Positions 44,641 through 55,338 of a stretch of 64,000 nt of DNA are shown piece by piece; within the stretch, counting starts at the first letter, position 1, and each line of letters opens with the position of its first letter. The position numbers were made by a program, and so were the translations under genes. Source of the stretch: Achatina immaculata (lineage: Eukaryota > Mollusca > Gastropoda > Stylommatophora > Achatinidae); the NCBI GenBank assembly GCA_009760885.1, contig CM019691.1, forward strand, positions 25,357,314 to 25,421,313, read 5' to 3'. The notes below the pieces were generated by a model. That model ran no database searches, was not told where the DNA came from, and saw only the letters and a list, made by a program, of their open reading frames with translations.

Positions 44641-44868
44641 GATAAAATTCCTGTTTCCGTGCCATTAAGGCATATTACAGATACGGTGTTAGGCCCGTAT
44701 TTTCCACGACCTTCGGTACATTAAAGTGTGCTGTGGCCAGTGTCACCCCTGGCCGAATTTACTTTCTCAGATTTCTCTGGCAGCCATTTTTAGAGGCTGT
44801 GTCGACCCCGGGATCTTTTTTGGTGTGAACAAAAAAACCCAAAAAATCCAACTGCTAAGACCCAATCC
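44641..44868 (-). mobile_element. SINE type 1, head-truncated
   Basis: The minus strand has the core (AGCCTCTAAAAATGGCTGCC) and tail (ATATGCCTTAATGGCACGG) of the type-1 SINE but lacks a recognisable box A/box B head. More diverged than the other copies. Confidence 0.75.
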
Positions 44869-45525
44869 GGTAAATTTCATGAAGTGGATTTTTACAAATA
44901 TGGCATCTTCTTAGTTTAATTTTTTCGCTTAATATTCTGAATAGGATGCTGGAATTCCTTTAGGTACTTCTAGTCATAAGTATTTTAAAACTTGGTGCCA
45001 GGTTTCAGAGAAATGGAACTGCTTTTTAAAAAATATATATGTTCTCTCGTGTCATGAGAAAATCACATACAAAAACAGAAGTATTCGGCAGCACATTATA
45101 AGGTAAATGCAATATTTTATTATTGTGAGTCCTATTATTATTATTATTATGCATGGGGTGGGCTTTCTCCACATTTGGTTTAATAATTTCAGAGCTATCA
45201 GCTTTTACTTCGTGAAATTTCAACAGAGACATGAACTGCGTGTGAGCAACAAAAGCGTCTTCTATTCCCATGAAATATTACTGTTAAATGTATGTTTCCT
45301 ATTTATTGTTTATCAGATTGTGCTTTCCTTGCATTTAATATGTTCATTTAATATTGTGAACTGTGAAGTGGATATGAAACTTGGTTCATGGATTTCTAAT
45401 CATAGCTATCCACCATCTGAAGAAAAGAAATGTTTGTAACATAGTAATGTAGAATTTATGCTGTCACTCAATTATATATCTTACGTATATGTTTCTTACG
45501 TAGATGTTTTCTTGAACTATTTTTT
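44869..45525. other. No gene recognised; possible body of a non-autonomous Helitron
   Basis: Leads into the Helitron-like terminus at 45526. A candidate left end is A|TCTTCTTAG near 44905, but this is a guess. (ATT)n at 45133. Confidence 0.3.
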
Positions 45526-45552
45526 ACCCGGACAGCGCCGGGTACTCGCTAG
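45526..45552 (+). mobile_element. Helitron-like 3' terminus
   Basis: A hairpin ACCCGG-ACAGCG-CCGGGT (45526-45543) is followed 5 bases later by CTAG (45549-45552) and then T. A short G+C-rich hairpin just before CTRR, with T in the flank, is the established signature of a Helitron 3' end. Confidence 0.6.
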
Positions 45553-45749
45553 TTAGTTACAAGGTTCCTGTTTATAAAAGCCAGCACTTGGGACTTCAAC
45601 CATTTAAACGAAAAACCAAACATTAGCTGCAGCATGGCTGAGAAAGCTTCAGCAAAGCAGCACGGTCAAAACAAATCTCCAAATGTTAGTGCTATGGCAT
45701 ATATGCCAAAGAACGCATGAAAACTGATGATCTGTGGGAGATACAGCTA
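45553..45749. other. No gene recognised
   Basis: Short spacer before the next array. Confidence 0.4.
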
Positions 45750-46065
45750 ACCACTGGTTATGTGTGCAAGAAAAGTCTGACCACTGACAACCCTTGTGAG
45801 ATAACTCCGATGACCTGTGCAAGGTCTGAACACGGATGACCAGTATAAGAAGTCGTTATCTGTGTAAGAAAAGTCTGAACACTCGTATCTGTGTAAGAAA
45901 AGTCTAAACATTCGTATCTGTATAAGAAAAGTCTAAACACTCGTATCTGTGTAAGAAAAGTCTGAACACTCGTATCTGTGTAAGAAAAGTCTGAACACTC
46001 GTATCTGTATAAGAAAAGTCTGAACAATGATGATCTGTATAAGAAAAGTCTTTCAAGTAATGCCA
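45750..46065. repeat. Minisatellite, 29-bp unit, about 7 good copies plus degenerate edges
   Basis: Unit TCTGTGTAAGAAAAGTCTGA plus ACACTCGTA, best preserved at 45858-46020. Minus-strand frame 45758-46087 is its translation. Confidence 0.93.
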
Positions 46066-46289
46066 GACATAAGAAAAACTTCACCATCAGTACGACTCAT
46101 ACAATTTCAGCATCTGTGATGCGGTTGAAATGAAAAGTCAGTATATTCACTTTTTGCTGGGTTACAAATTCCAATACTAGTCTTTTGCTAAAATTGTTGT
46201 ATGTGTTTTCCTCCAGCGATAAGGAAGATTTCTTTCAAATTACTGCAAAATTGTTGGGTCCTTCTGTTCAATTTGTCATATATGCTTTT
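46066..46289. other. No gene recognised
   Basis: Nothing supported. Confidence 0.4.
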
Positions 46290-46628
46290 AGTAATGACTC
46301 TCTCTCTCTCTCCCTCTCTCTTTCTCTCTCTCTCCTATTTTCTTCCTACTTTCTTTTTCTTTCTTTATTTTCTTTCTCACTCTCTCTCTCTTTCTCTCTC
46401 TCTCTCCTATTTTCTTCCTACTTTCTTTCTCTTTCTTTAGTTTCTTTCTCACTCTCTCTCTCTCTCTCGGTCTCCCCCCCCCCCCTCCTTTCTTTCTCTT
46501 ACTATATCTTATTTTCTGTCCCCCTGTCACGCTCTCTCTCTCTTTCCCCTGTCTTTCTTTCTCTATTTTTCATTCACTCTCCCATCCCCCCCCTCTCTTT
46601 CTCTTTCTCTCTCTCTCTCTCTGTCTCT
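46290..46628. repeat. Pyrimidine-rich low-complexity tract
   Basis: (CT)n with a repeated CTATTTTCTTCCTACTTTCT block and a C-run near 46478. Open frames here are artefacts. Confidence 0.92.
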
Positions 46629-47935
46629 GAATTGAACATACTCAGTAATACGAATAAATAAAACATGAGATAAATTAATTTCGATCGTAAATTTATTTAC
46701 ACCTATTGCTGAATACTTGGATTATCGTATGTAAAAGCTATGCATTACACAGACCAAGCACAGCTGATAGTTACTGACTTTTGGATAACATAACGTTCTA
46801 GTGGAACAATAATAGTTATAAATGATTGCCACGTGGAATAATAATCTAGTGACACACGAATAGTTTTGGGGTATAAGTATATACAAAACTAAATATACAC
46901 AAAGCACTGTAATAAAGCTGTGATGACAAAATGTGAAACCTATTAAAAACAAAAGTAGGAACAGCTTTATAACTTAACGAGCACACAGCTGTAACCTTTA
47001 AGTTTACACCGTAATCATATTTTTTTTAAACCCATACAGGACAATGAAGTAAGGAAATATGAGAAAATATAAATTCCCATTAATGATATAGAACAATTAA
47101 GAATGCACAAACAAACAAACAAAAATAACCACAAAAAAGGGGACCACATAGCTGTGACTTGCAAGAAGCTGTGCCCGAGAGTGGGCATGGTGAAGTATTG
47201 CGTATGTTTAAATGAAAACTTGTCAGGTGTGAGAGGGACGCAGAAATATGAGTGACTGACACAATCGTTGTCAAGCTGAGAAAAGGGTAAGTAGAACAGA
47301 TGAATGCGGTCGGGCTAGAGGGGTTTGTAAATACAATATAATCCAGTGAGGGTTCTGAAATAAAAGTTGCAGGTGAGTAAAGCGAGGATGAGAACTTGGT
47401 AACAAATCCCACTAAGTTGACTGCAAGCGGTGTTAAAAATTCGCAGCATTACATTTACGTTACCAAGCAGTCTAATTTGCATTTTATACGGTGTTTGGTC
47501 TGTCGGTTGGAGTTTCATTTAAAATCAGCAATACCACTGGTCGTGTGTGATGATAAGCGGCGGCCCCTCAGTTCTGAGTACCACATTAAGCACGCTCAGC
47601 GCAAGCACTTACAATCTGCACAGATGCGAAGAGGTTATTACTGCTGTAACTACGTCAGGAGGAAGTTTGGAGGTTTTCTGCATTTTCGTAACCGATGTCA
47701 ACCCGACATTAGGAACCATCTACTTTTAGTACCCTACCCACGCCAGTAACGCATATTAAGACAGTGATGGCGCTCGGAATTTTTCAGGCTGGTACAGCGG
47801 TACAGCTTGCACGAAGAATTTTCTGAATTTTCTCAGTTCACAGCAGTCGGTGCACATACAAGCTGTGTCCGGTAAGTAATGAGACTTATTTTATTCAGTC
47901 AATCAGCAGGGCCGGGGAGCGGATGTATATGTGCA
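46629..47935. other. No gene recognised
   Basis: A+T-rich. The frame 47396-47749 (117 codons, plus) has mixed composition but no domain I recognise and overlaps another frame (47547-47729), so it is not called. Confidence 0.45.
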
Positions 47936-47990
47936 TACACACACATACACACACATACACACACATACACACACACATATATATATAATT
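47936..47990. repeat. CA/TA microsatellite
   Basis: (ACACACAT)n passing into (TA)n. Confidence 0.95.
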
Positions 47991-48599
47991 AAACACAGTT
48001 TACAAACATTAGAAGAAAGTGAATGAGTGAATATTTTTTCTGAGCTTATTTGGGGTGAGATTTAATCTGAACCAAAGTCAGCTGACTGATTCTCCAGCAA
48101 ACAAACTGAGCATCATCATCATCCTACTATCCTGGTTATCCTCCAGCCGATTTCACTGGGTTTTTTTTAAACTATAAACGCGTTACTACAACTGGCAACC
48201 TGGAAAAGTTTCTGTGTGTGTGTGTTTTTTTTTCTCTTTTTTTTTTCACTCGGTAATTTACTGGTAATTGTTGGTTAACGCTATCACTGGTTTGGCTCTT
48301 CTAGCAAGGGCATTTGTTAAGTTCAAAACCCCAAGTTCAGTAACATCCAGTGCGGAAGCTTCATTGAATGTCCTCTACAATGGCTGTAACGCAAGGTACA
48401 TCCCCCCATCCCCGCATGAACGGAACAAAGGTCGTTGAAGAAAAAAAAAAAAGATAAAACAAAAGAACCAAAAACAAAAAATTCAATTAGCGGAATTTTT
48501 CAATGTCAATAACGGGCGATAAGGTCAAAGCTCTGGCCAAACACTACAAGAAATGACATATTGTTATGAGAGACAGACGACGTGACATCCTTGTCATAG
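47991..48599. other. No gene recognised
   Basis: Contains GT and T runs at 48210-48250 and an A-run at 48441. Nothing else supported. Confidence 0.45.
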
Positions 48600-48838
48600 G
48601 ACTCACAAGGTGAGGTGGTGATGGAGTGGCCATATTATCAGAATGATAGACAGGGATCCACAGCGTGAAAGAGGCACGAGACGATAATAAAGATACGCAC
48701 AGTAGAGAAAATGCTGGGTAACAAAGAACTAACGAGTGGGACAAGCCAAAAGAGAAAAAAAACGAAAGAAACAAAGCAAAGGATAGACAAACATGGAAAT
48801 ATCTTGTTGCAAGCAGCCCCGTGTGTCTCTTGAGCACT
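48600..48838 (+). pseudogene. LINE family D, C-terminal fragment, highly decayed
   Basis: The plus strand gives WSGHIIRMIDRDPQRERGTR, then, after stops, TVEKMLGNKELTSGTSQK and DRQTWKYLVA, in the same order as the fragment at 26160-26625 (GHVLRM, TERMLSNRGLT, DRHVWKTL). Several in-frame stops. Confidence 0.6.
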
Positions 48839-49014
48839 GAAGTTACAAGTAATGCTGTTTCCTCTTCACAAAACCCGAACCAAAGTCACCACGAGGTGGA
48901 GGACTGGATGGCATTGACCCGGCATGCCTGCAAGCTTCCTTTTCAAAGTTTAGCTGCACTGCAACCCTGTACGTTCTTTGTCGCTGATCACACAGGTAAC
49001 CACCGTCACTTACC
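48839..49014. other. Left flank of the 45-bp array
   Basis: TTCTTTGTCGCTGATCACAC at 48976-48995 resembles TTCTTGGTCACTGACCACAT near 51429, which also precedes a single unit of the array. Confidence 0.5.
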
Positions 49015-49885
49015 CACTGTGGAGTTTTCTTGCCAGCAATAAGTTCTCTCATCTTTCTGCACTGCGGGGTTTTCTTGCCAGCAATAAGTTCTCTCATCTT
49101 TCTGCACTGCGGGGTTTTCTTGCCAGCAATAAGTTCTCTCATCTTTCTGCACTGCGGGGTTTTCTTGCCAGCAATAAGTTCTCTCATCTTTCTGCATTGC
49201 GGGGTTTTCTTGCCAGCAATAAGTTCTCTCATCTTTCTGCACTGCGGGGTTTTCTTGCCAGCAATAAGTTCTCTCATCTTTCTGCATTGCGGGGTTTTCT
49301 TGCCAGCAATAAGTTCTCTCATCTTTCTGCACTGCGGGGTTTTCTTGCCAGCAATAAGTTCTCTCATCTTTCTGCATTACGGGGTTTTCTTGCCAGCAAT
49401 AAGTTCTCTCATCTTTCTGCACTGCGGGGTTTTCTTGCCAGCAATAAGTTCTCTCATCTTTCTGCATTACGGGGTTTTCTTGGCAGCAATAAGTTCTCTC
49501 ATCTTTCTGCACTGCGGGGTTTTCTTGCCAGCAATAAGTTCTCTCATCTTTCTGCACTGCGGGGTTTTCTTGCCAGCAATAAGTTCTCTCATCTTTCTGC
49601 ACTGCGGGGTTTTCTTGCCAGCAATAAGTTCTCTCATCTTTCTGCACTGCGGGGTTTTCTTGCCAGCAATAAGTTCTCTCATCTTTCTGCACTGCGGGGT
49701 TTTCTTGCCAGCAATAAGTTCTCTCATCTTTTTGCATTACGGGGTTTTCTTGGCACCAACAACTTCTTTCCGCTTTCTGCACTGTGGGGTCTTTTGGGCA
49801 ACAGTAAATTCTATCAGCTTTCTGCTCTGTGGGGTCTTGTTGGCAACAGTAAATTCTCTCAGCTTCCTGCGCTGTGGGGTCTCGA
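49015..49885. repeat. Minisatellite, 45-bp unit, about 19 copies
   Basis: Unit CGGGGTTTTCTTGCCAGCAA plus TAAGTTCTCTCATCTTTCTGCACTG. The left 16 units are nearly identical with CACTGC, CATTGC or CATTAC variants; the last three decay. The 45-bp period keeps at least two plus frames (48978-49904, 49030-50016) and two minus frames open at once. No real gene uses four overlapping frames, so none is called. Confidence 0.96.
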
Positions 49886-49981
49886 AATTAGTTGCAGGTC
49901 TTAAGTACAGAGCCAACACAGCATACGTTACTGATGTAAGAGCATTCACAAGGGGAAAATCTGGTCTTTCTTTCCTCTTCT

Positions 49982-50275
49982 TGGACCTTCGAGTTGGTGT
50001 TCTTTGCAGCCGATGAGGTGAAGATATTGAGGCACAGCATCGTGTTTGGCGATTATTTCGCTTTCAGTCCGTGAGTGTAGCTAAACAGCAAGGGATGTGT
50101 AAAACTTCTTTAGCAGACCCCCCCCCCTGCACGGAGGCTACAACGATTACTGCTTTGTTAGCCAAATCTGGGCTGTTACGGAGAGGTTGGGCAGGGTCTT
50201 GTTCAGCTGTGGTTCGCCAACCCTGAGGCTAGCATGCCAGCTATATGTGGCTCATTGCCAAATGGGAACAGTACA
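49982..50275 (+). repeat. Dispersed repeat DR-A, copy 2
   Basis: Shares with 2543-2842: GTTCTTTGCAGCCGATG, ATTGAGGCACAGCATCGT, CTTCTTTAGCAGAC, GGAGAGGTTGGGCAGGGTCT and CGCCAACCCTGAGGCTAGCA. Diverged, with a C-run inserted. Confidence 0.78.
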
Positions 50276-50442
50276 GGACGACCGCCGTTACTTCTATATG
50301 AGCTACAGTACATTACGGCTGTCAATCTGTAGTTAGTTACTGTTAATGTATCACCCGCTGCTTTGATAAAGATGATCATCGCGTTTTTAATATGTGTAAC
50401 ATGTCCAGCAAAATAAATGTAACTGTATCCGCACTTGTACAT
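50276..50442. other. Spacer ending in the LINE target duplication
   Basis: Nothing supported except the GCACTTGTACAT duplication at 50431-50442. Confidence 0.5.
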
Positions 50443-51270
50443 CTTATATCTTATATCCTTCCCGTGCTGTTAAACGTCACATAGGACTCGCAAGGTAGTT
50501 CGCCAGTTTTTCCTGTTTTCGGCGAGTCTTTCAACCTCATCAAGGGATTTTATGCCTGTTAATTTGGCCTCTCTTAACAATGTCCTCTTCAGAGTTTCAC
50601 ACGGTCTGCCTCTTTTTCTTTGGCCTGTTGTGTTCCACTTGATAGCTTGTTTTGGGATTCTCTGACTGTTTCTTCTCATCAAATGACCAACATATATCCA
50701 TCTCCTTTTCCTGATCACCCATGAGCTGGTTGTTTTTCAGTCATCTGTCTTATCTCTGCATTGTTCTTGAATTCGTTCCACTTGATGCCGAGTATTTTCC
50801 TTATGCATTTGTTTTCAAAAGAGTCTAATTTCTTGTCGATTTCTTTAGTTGTTTTCCAGCTTTCGCATGCATAAATGAGGGTGGATATTACATTTGAATT
50901 GAATAGTCTTAACTGGTTTTTTGTGCTTATAACTTTTGAATGCCATATGTTCTCAAGATTCTTGAAGATCGATGACGCTTTTGCAATTCTAATTCTAACT
51001 TCCTTCTAACTTTCCATCCTGGTCTATGTAGCTGCCAATGTATGCAAATTGCATGATTTCTTCAATATCTGTCCCTTCTATGTGTATTTTTCCATTCTGA
51101 TTAATGGGAAGTTTCATTATTTTTGTTTTGTCCTTGTTAATTTCAAGTCCTATTTTGCTAGCCAGTGAAAACAGACTATCTGTCTTTTGTTGCATGAAAT
51201 TCACATTGTTACTGATAAGAGTTATGTCATCAGCAAAATCAAGGTCTTCTAGTTGGGTCCCATGTACCCA
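50443..51270 (-). pseudogene. LINE family A, 5'-truncated, with target-site duplication
   Basis: The minus strand begins at VHGTQLEDLDFADDITLISN (catalytic FADD), continues SKIGLEINKDKTKIMKLPIN, and after frame breaks ends RKRWIYVGHLMRRNSQR, GRPCETLKRTLLREAKL and DVERLAEN, very close in sequence to 9358-10152. The 3' tail is (GATATAA)n-like. A perfect 12-bp duplication GCACTTGTACAT is at 50431-50442 and 51271-51282. The part of frame 50995-51447 beyond 51270 is host flank. Confidence 0.93.
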
Positions 51271-51282
51271 GCACTTGTACAT

Positions 51283-51427
51283 GGGATGACGAAAATGATG
51301 TAGCTGTCGTTGTTGTATCTTCCCGCAACGGGGAATTCCATGCTCTAGACAGATGAGAATGTTATAAAGAATCGCATGAAGGATTTTGGTGAGGGGGTGT
51401 GAAGTACGATCCACACATTCATGTGTG
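51283..51427. other. Right flank of the LINE
   Basis: Unique-looking sequence without a supported feature. Confidence 0.4.
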
Positions 51428-51530
51428 TTCTTGGTCACTGACCACATTGTCCCTTACTCAGTGTGGGGCGGGGGACGGGGGGGGGGGGGTTGCAGGGCAG
51501 CAATAAGTTCTCTCTGCTTTCCGCAGCCAG
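51428..51530. repeat. Isolated diverged unit of the 45-bp repeat with its leader
   Basis: TCTTGGTCACTGACCACA, then CTCAGTGTGGGG, a G-run, then CAGCAATAAGTTCTCTC and TGCTTTCCGCAG parallel 48976-49060. This is a single, unamplified counterpart of the locus that expanded at 49015. Confidence 0.6.
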
Positions 51531-51802
51531 CCAGCCAGCCATTGTAGGCTAACCCTAATTGTGTCTGACAGTGTCCAGCTCTTTGCTAATCTGCCTGTAG
51601 TCTACCTCTTCTCTTTCATTCTCAGCTCCCCCCCCCCCCCCCCGGAGCCCCCCGGAGCACTCCCATGGATCAGAATTCGCAAAAGAGCTGCGGCCGTGGA
51701 AAAATGGAAAAACGACATTAATTCCCATTCCCACGCGGCTAAGCTTGGCGTATTAGAATAGTCTAGTAAAGAGAGAAACGCTTGATTTGTTAATTTTTAG
51801 TG
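51531..51802. other. No gene recognised
   Basis: C-run near 51628. The frame 51561-51761 has no recognised domain. Confidence 0.4.
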
Positions 51803-52216
51803 TGAAGACTGTCCAATCTGCAAATTTGCAATCAGCGCACCCATAGCTGGTTTAGCGTCAGGGTTGGCGACTCGTGTCTGACCAAAACTCTGTTTTATTT
51901 ATTTAGTTTTGTTTACTCTCTCATAATCAATGTCAAGCTGACGTTTGGAACCATTCATGTTTCGGTCTAATGCCCTATCCGCGGCAGTAACGAGCATTAG
52001 ACTCTTCTCCGTGGGCACCCCCGGTAACAGGCCCAGCCTGTGTAGCGGGGAATGGATCGCCTTAGCCCACATGGGCCTGGAGTCTTCTAACGAAGAACTG
52101 CACACCCCCCCCCCCCACCCTACATTTTCAGCTCCCCAATCCGCTCCCACCCCGACACACTCCTGCGTCCCAACATTTTCACTGCATCGGCTGCATAGAA
52201 CGCTAGCACGCAGTTC
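51803..52216 (-). repeat. Dispersed repeat DR-A, copy 3
   Basis: Inverse orientation to copies 1 and 2. On the minus strand: ATCGGCTGC... counterpart of GCAGCCGATG at the high end, TCTTCGTTAGAAGACTCC, CCTGTTACCGGGGGTGCCC, and GTCGCCAACCCTGACGCTAA at the low end. It contains a C-run near 52106. Confidence 0.72.
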
Positions 52217-52266
52217 CAGACAGACAGACAGACAGACAGAAGAAGAAGAAAAGAAGAAGAAGAAGA
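52217..52266. repeat. (CAGA)n(AGA)n microsatellite
   Basis: Simple repeat directly at the end of DR-A copy 3. Confidence 0.93.
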
Positions 52267-52484
52267 AACACTTAATGGTAGGATAAACTCTTGGATAGCT
52301 GCTGTATTTAGTTTCGTGTCATCTCTCTATCACACTGATACTGGCGTACTGCATGCTACATACAAACGTACATAACAATAACATTCATTTCTGGATAACA
52401 GTTCTCAAATACAATTATAAACGTTTCTCTAATCGCTTAAAAAGTAACGGTAAATGTACGAGTCGTGAGTCAGATTTTTTTGCA
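52267..52484. other. No gene recognised
   Basis: Nothing supported. Confidence 0.4.
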
Positions 52485-52690
52485 CACGGTCAAACCATAA
52501 TAGGCAGCAGCTGACCAGAAACTGCCGACTAGTGTCACCGTCAGCACGAACTCCGTAGCTAACGGGGTCATTCCTCCATCTTCCCAAACGTTAATCTTGG
52601 TGTCCATTTTTTTTTTTCTTGAGGCTGTGTGAACCCCGTGAGGTTTTGCGAGCCTCGCTTGAAATGGAAACCAGTTTCTCCAATCACTGA
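52485..52690 (-). repeat. Dispersed sequence DR-B, copy 2
   Basis: The minus strand reads TTAGCTACGGAGTTCGTGCT and CACTAGTCGGCAGTTTCTGG, matching 44320-44400. The adjoining 52615-52690 weakly resembles the SINE core region. Confidence 0.4.
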
Positions 52691-52717
52691 AACCATCAAA
52701 TGACATTTCTTCCGCCT

Positions 52718-53045
52718 TGTTATTTCACTAGCAAAAATAACTTTTATACAGCCACTTTGTTATTCCACTAGCAAAAATAACTTTTCCAAAGCCACTTTGT
52801 TATTCTACTAGCAAAAATAACTTTTGTAAAGTCACTTTGTTATTCACCAAGGCTATTAAGCTTTGTTTTTTTTTAACCCTGTTATTCATCATCAGTAAGT
52901 TTTACTTCACCACCCCAATAAGCCCGATTTTTTTTTCCATCTTATCACTCACTAATACCAATTAGTTTTATATTTCCAATTAATTATTCACTAACAACTG
53001 TTATATCTTTCCATACTGTTATTCACTAAAACCAGTAAGTGGAGC
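52718..53045. repeat. Minisatellite, 40-bp unit, 3-4 good copies and a decayed tail
   Basis: TTGTTATTCCACTAGCAAAA plus ATAACTTTT and CCACT at a 40-bp period to about 52860, then increasingly degraded TTATTCACTAA.ACC units to about 53045. Confidence 0.8.
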
Positions 53046-53424
53046 TTTGTTGTTGTTGTTGTTGTTGTTGTTTTCTTACTGTTTTCCAGTACAAACAGGT
53101 TTTTTTATAAAATCTTGTTATTTACCACACCCAATAGCGGATACCAGTCTGTCAGAGAAAAGGGACAATTATAAGTACCAGAGAAACGAGATTGGCCCAA
53201 GCTGAAGGCGATCTTAACGTGCTATTCCGTCTGGTAAATGGGCTATGGAGATCAACACGTTTCCCCAAGGCGATGGAGCCTTCTCAGAAGCGGGCGGCTT
53301 GATTTCATTTACAGGGGCCGTAGAACGGCGCCACGTGCAACATTTACAGGAACGGGTACGGCGCTCTAGTTAGTGAAGTTCAGTAGCGTATAAGGGAAAA
53401 CCTTTTTTGGTGTCTTTTTATAAC
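53046..53424. other. No gene recognised; (GTT)n
   Basis: (TTG)n at 53050-53072. Otherwise nothing supported. Confidence 0.45.
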
Positions 53425-54150
53425 AATATCAATCAATCAATGAACCAGTGTCAAAACAAGAAACAAGAAAAACAATACCAATGTGTGAACCAGTGTCAAA
53501 ACAGAAACTAGAAAAAAAACAATGTCAATGAGTGAACCAGTGTCAAAACAAGAAACTAGAAAAACAATGCCAATGTGTGAACCAGTGTCAAAACAGAAAC
53601 TAGAAAAACAATGTCAATGTGTGAACCAGTGTCAAAACAGAAACTAGAAAAAAGCAATGTCAATGAGTGAACCAGTGTCAAAACAGGAAACTAGAAAAAC
53701 AATGTCAGTATGTGAACCAGTAGTCAAAACAGAAACTAGAAAAACCATGTCAGTGTGTGAACCAGTAGTCAAAACTGAAACTAGAAAAACAATGTCAGTG
53801 TGTGAAACTAGTCAAAACAGAAACTAGAAAAACAATGTCAATGTGTGAACCAGTGTCAAAACAGAAACTAGAAAAACAATGTCAATGAGTGAACCAGTGT
53901 CAAAACAAGAAACTAGAAAAACAATGTCAGTATGTGAAACAGTAGTCAAAACAGAAACTAGAAAAACAATGTCAGTGTGTGAAACAGTAGTGAAAACAGA
54001 AACTAGGAAAACAACGTCAGTGTGTGAAACAGTAGTCAAAACAGAAACTAGAAAAACAATGTCAGTGTGTGAACCAGTAGTCAAAACAGAAACTAGAAAA
54101 ACCATGTCAGTGTGTGAAACAGTAGTCAAAACAGAAACTAGAAAACTTGT
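53425..54150. repeat. Minisatellite, 44-46-bp unit, about 16 copies
   Basis: Unit AATGTCAGTGTGTGAAACAG plus TAGTCAAAACAGAAACTAGAAAAAC. The left half has irregular lengths and AATGAGTGAACCAG variants; the right half is a regular 45 bp and yields a 15-residue repeat frame (MSVCETVVKTETRKT) at 53879-54304. Confidence 0.95.
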
Positions 54151-55285
54151 ATTTAAATTTATAACAACATTATACGCAGCCTCCCTCCAAAATCTACTTA
54201 ATTTCTGTGTAACAAGATTGTCAGCACAGCTTCGACTGTACAAGAAAGTTCAGTTCTACAGTTACAGGGAGTGGGGGCAAACGATGATGACCGTGCAGGA
54301 GTGACAGCCCGGCTGTCAGGAGGTCGGTCCAGCCAACCACGGGCTGGTCAAAATCCTGTCCCCCAACCCTCTCCCTTGGTGCTCAGTTTCACGCACAGTC
54401 TGAGATTAATGAGGCAGAGTTTCTCGTGTTTTCCAACGCTGATGAGGTCTTGCTGAGAAGTCTGCTTTGGGCGGTGGTGGGCGGTGGTGGGCGGTGGGAG
54501 AGAAGGAGTCCACTTCGCGTCTTCATGTTCAACACCTAGCCCACTCCAAATCCCATTTTGATGATGGCGTCGCAACATCCTCACGCGTTGATTACTCAAT
54601 ACATGGTGCACGCGGCTGCAGAAAAGATACAATAACATTTACACAGAAACAAACAACAAGCCATTCATCTCATCCAAGTTCGCCCTACACACAATCTCAC
54701 TGCCTCCATCTATTATACGTCCTTTATTATTCTAGAAACCTTGTTATAAGTGGAGCAAACCAAAAAGACTCCCATAATTTATTTTAATTTATTTCAACAA
54801 CCCCAGCTTCTGCGCGAGCTATAAAACAGTTTGTGATATCAATGTAGTTCAATCTCCAAGCTATCTGGCAGTGTGTACGAGAGATGGCGAAACCCCAGAT
54901 TTGATGCATATAATTAGCAGGATTCTGTGCTACAAACTTTATTAACGAGACAAAACTTTGGCTTCATACAGAGCAGGTTTTTTTTTCTGTAACAGACTGG
55001 CACTAAAGGTAAGTGCTCGTATATCTTTCTCTTATGAGTAGGATATTAAAAAGCGTGTATAAACGGGCGTGTTCAGTGATTCAATATGAGAACAATAGGC
55101 TGTCTCACAAATGTGGGATGTATGCAAATATTTATATGGCAAAGAAAGAAAGAAAGAAATTGAAATGAGTGCTGCGTACATGAACGTGGAGAGGAAGGTA
55201 ATCCAAATACCAAAGAGAATGGGATGTGTGTGAACAGAATAGAAACAAAAAATATACTGTAAATTTCCACGAAGTGATTAGGTAT
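54151..55285. other. No gene recognised
   Basis: Contains a short GGGCGGTGGT triple repeat at 54465-54490. Frames at 54348-54638 and 54467-54787 overlap on opposite strands and show no domain. Confidence 0.45.
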
Positions 55286-55287
55286 GA

Positions 55288-55334
<47 letters not shown>
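55286..55334. repeat. (CT)n microsatellite
   Basis: About 48 bp of uninterrupted CT. Confidence 0.96.

Positions 55335-55338
<4 letters not shown>

Noticed and set aside
47396..47749. A 117-codon plus-strand gene
   Set aside because: No recognised domain, and an overlapping frame is equally open.
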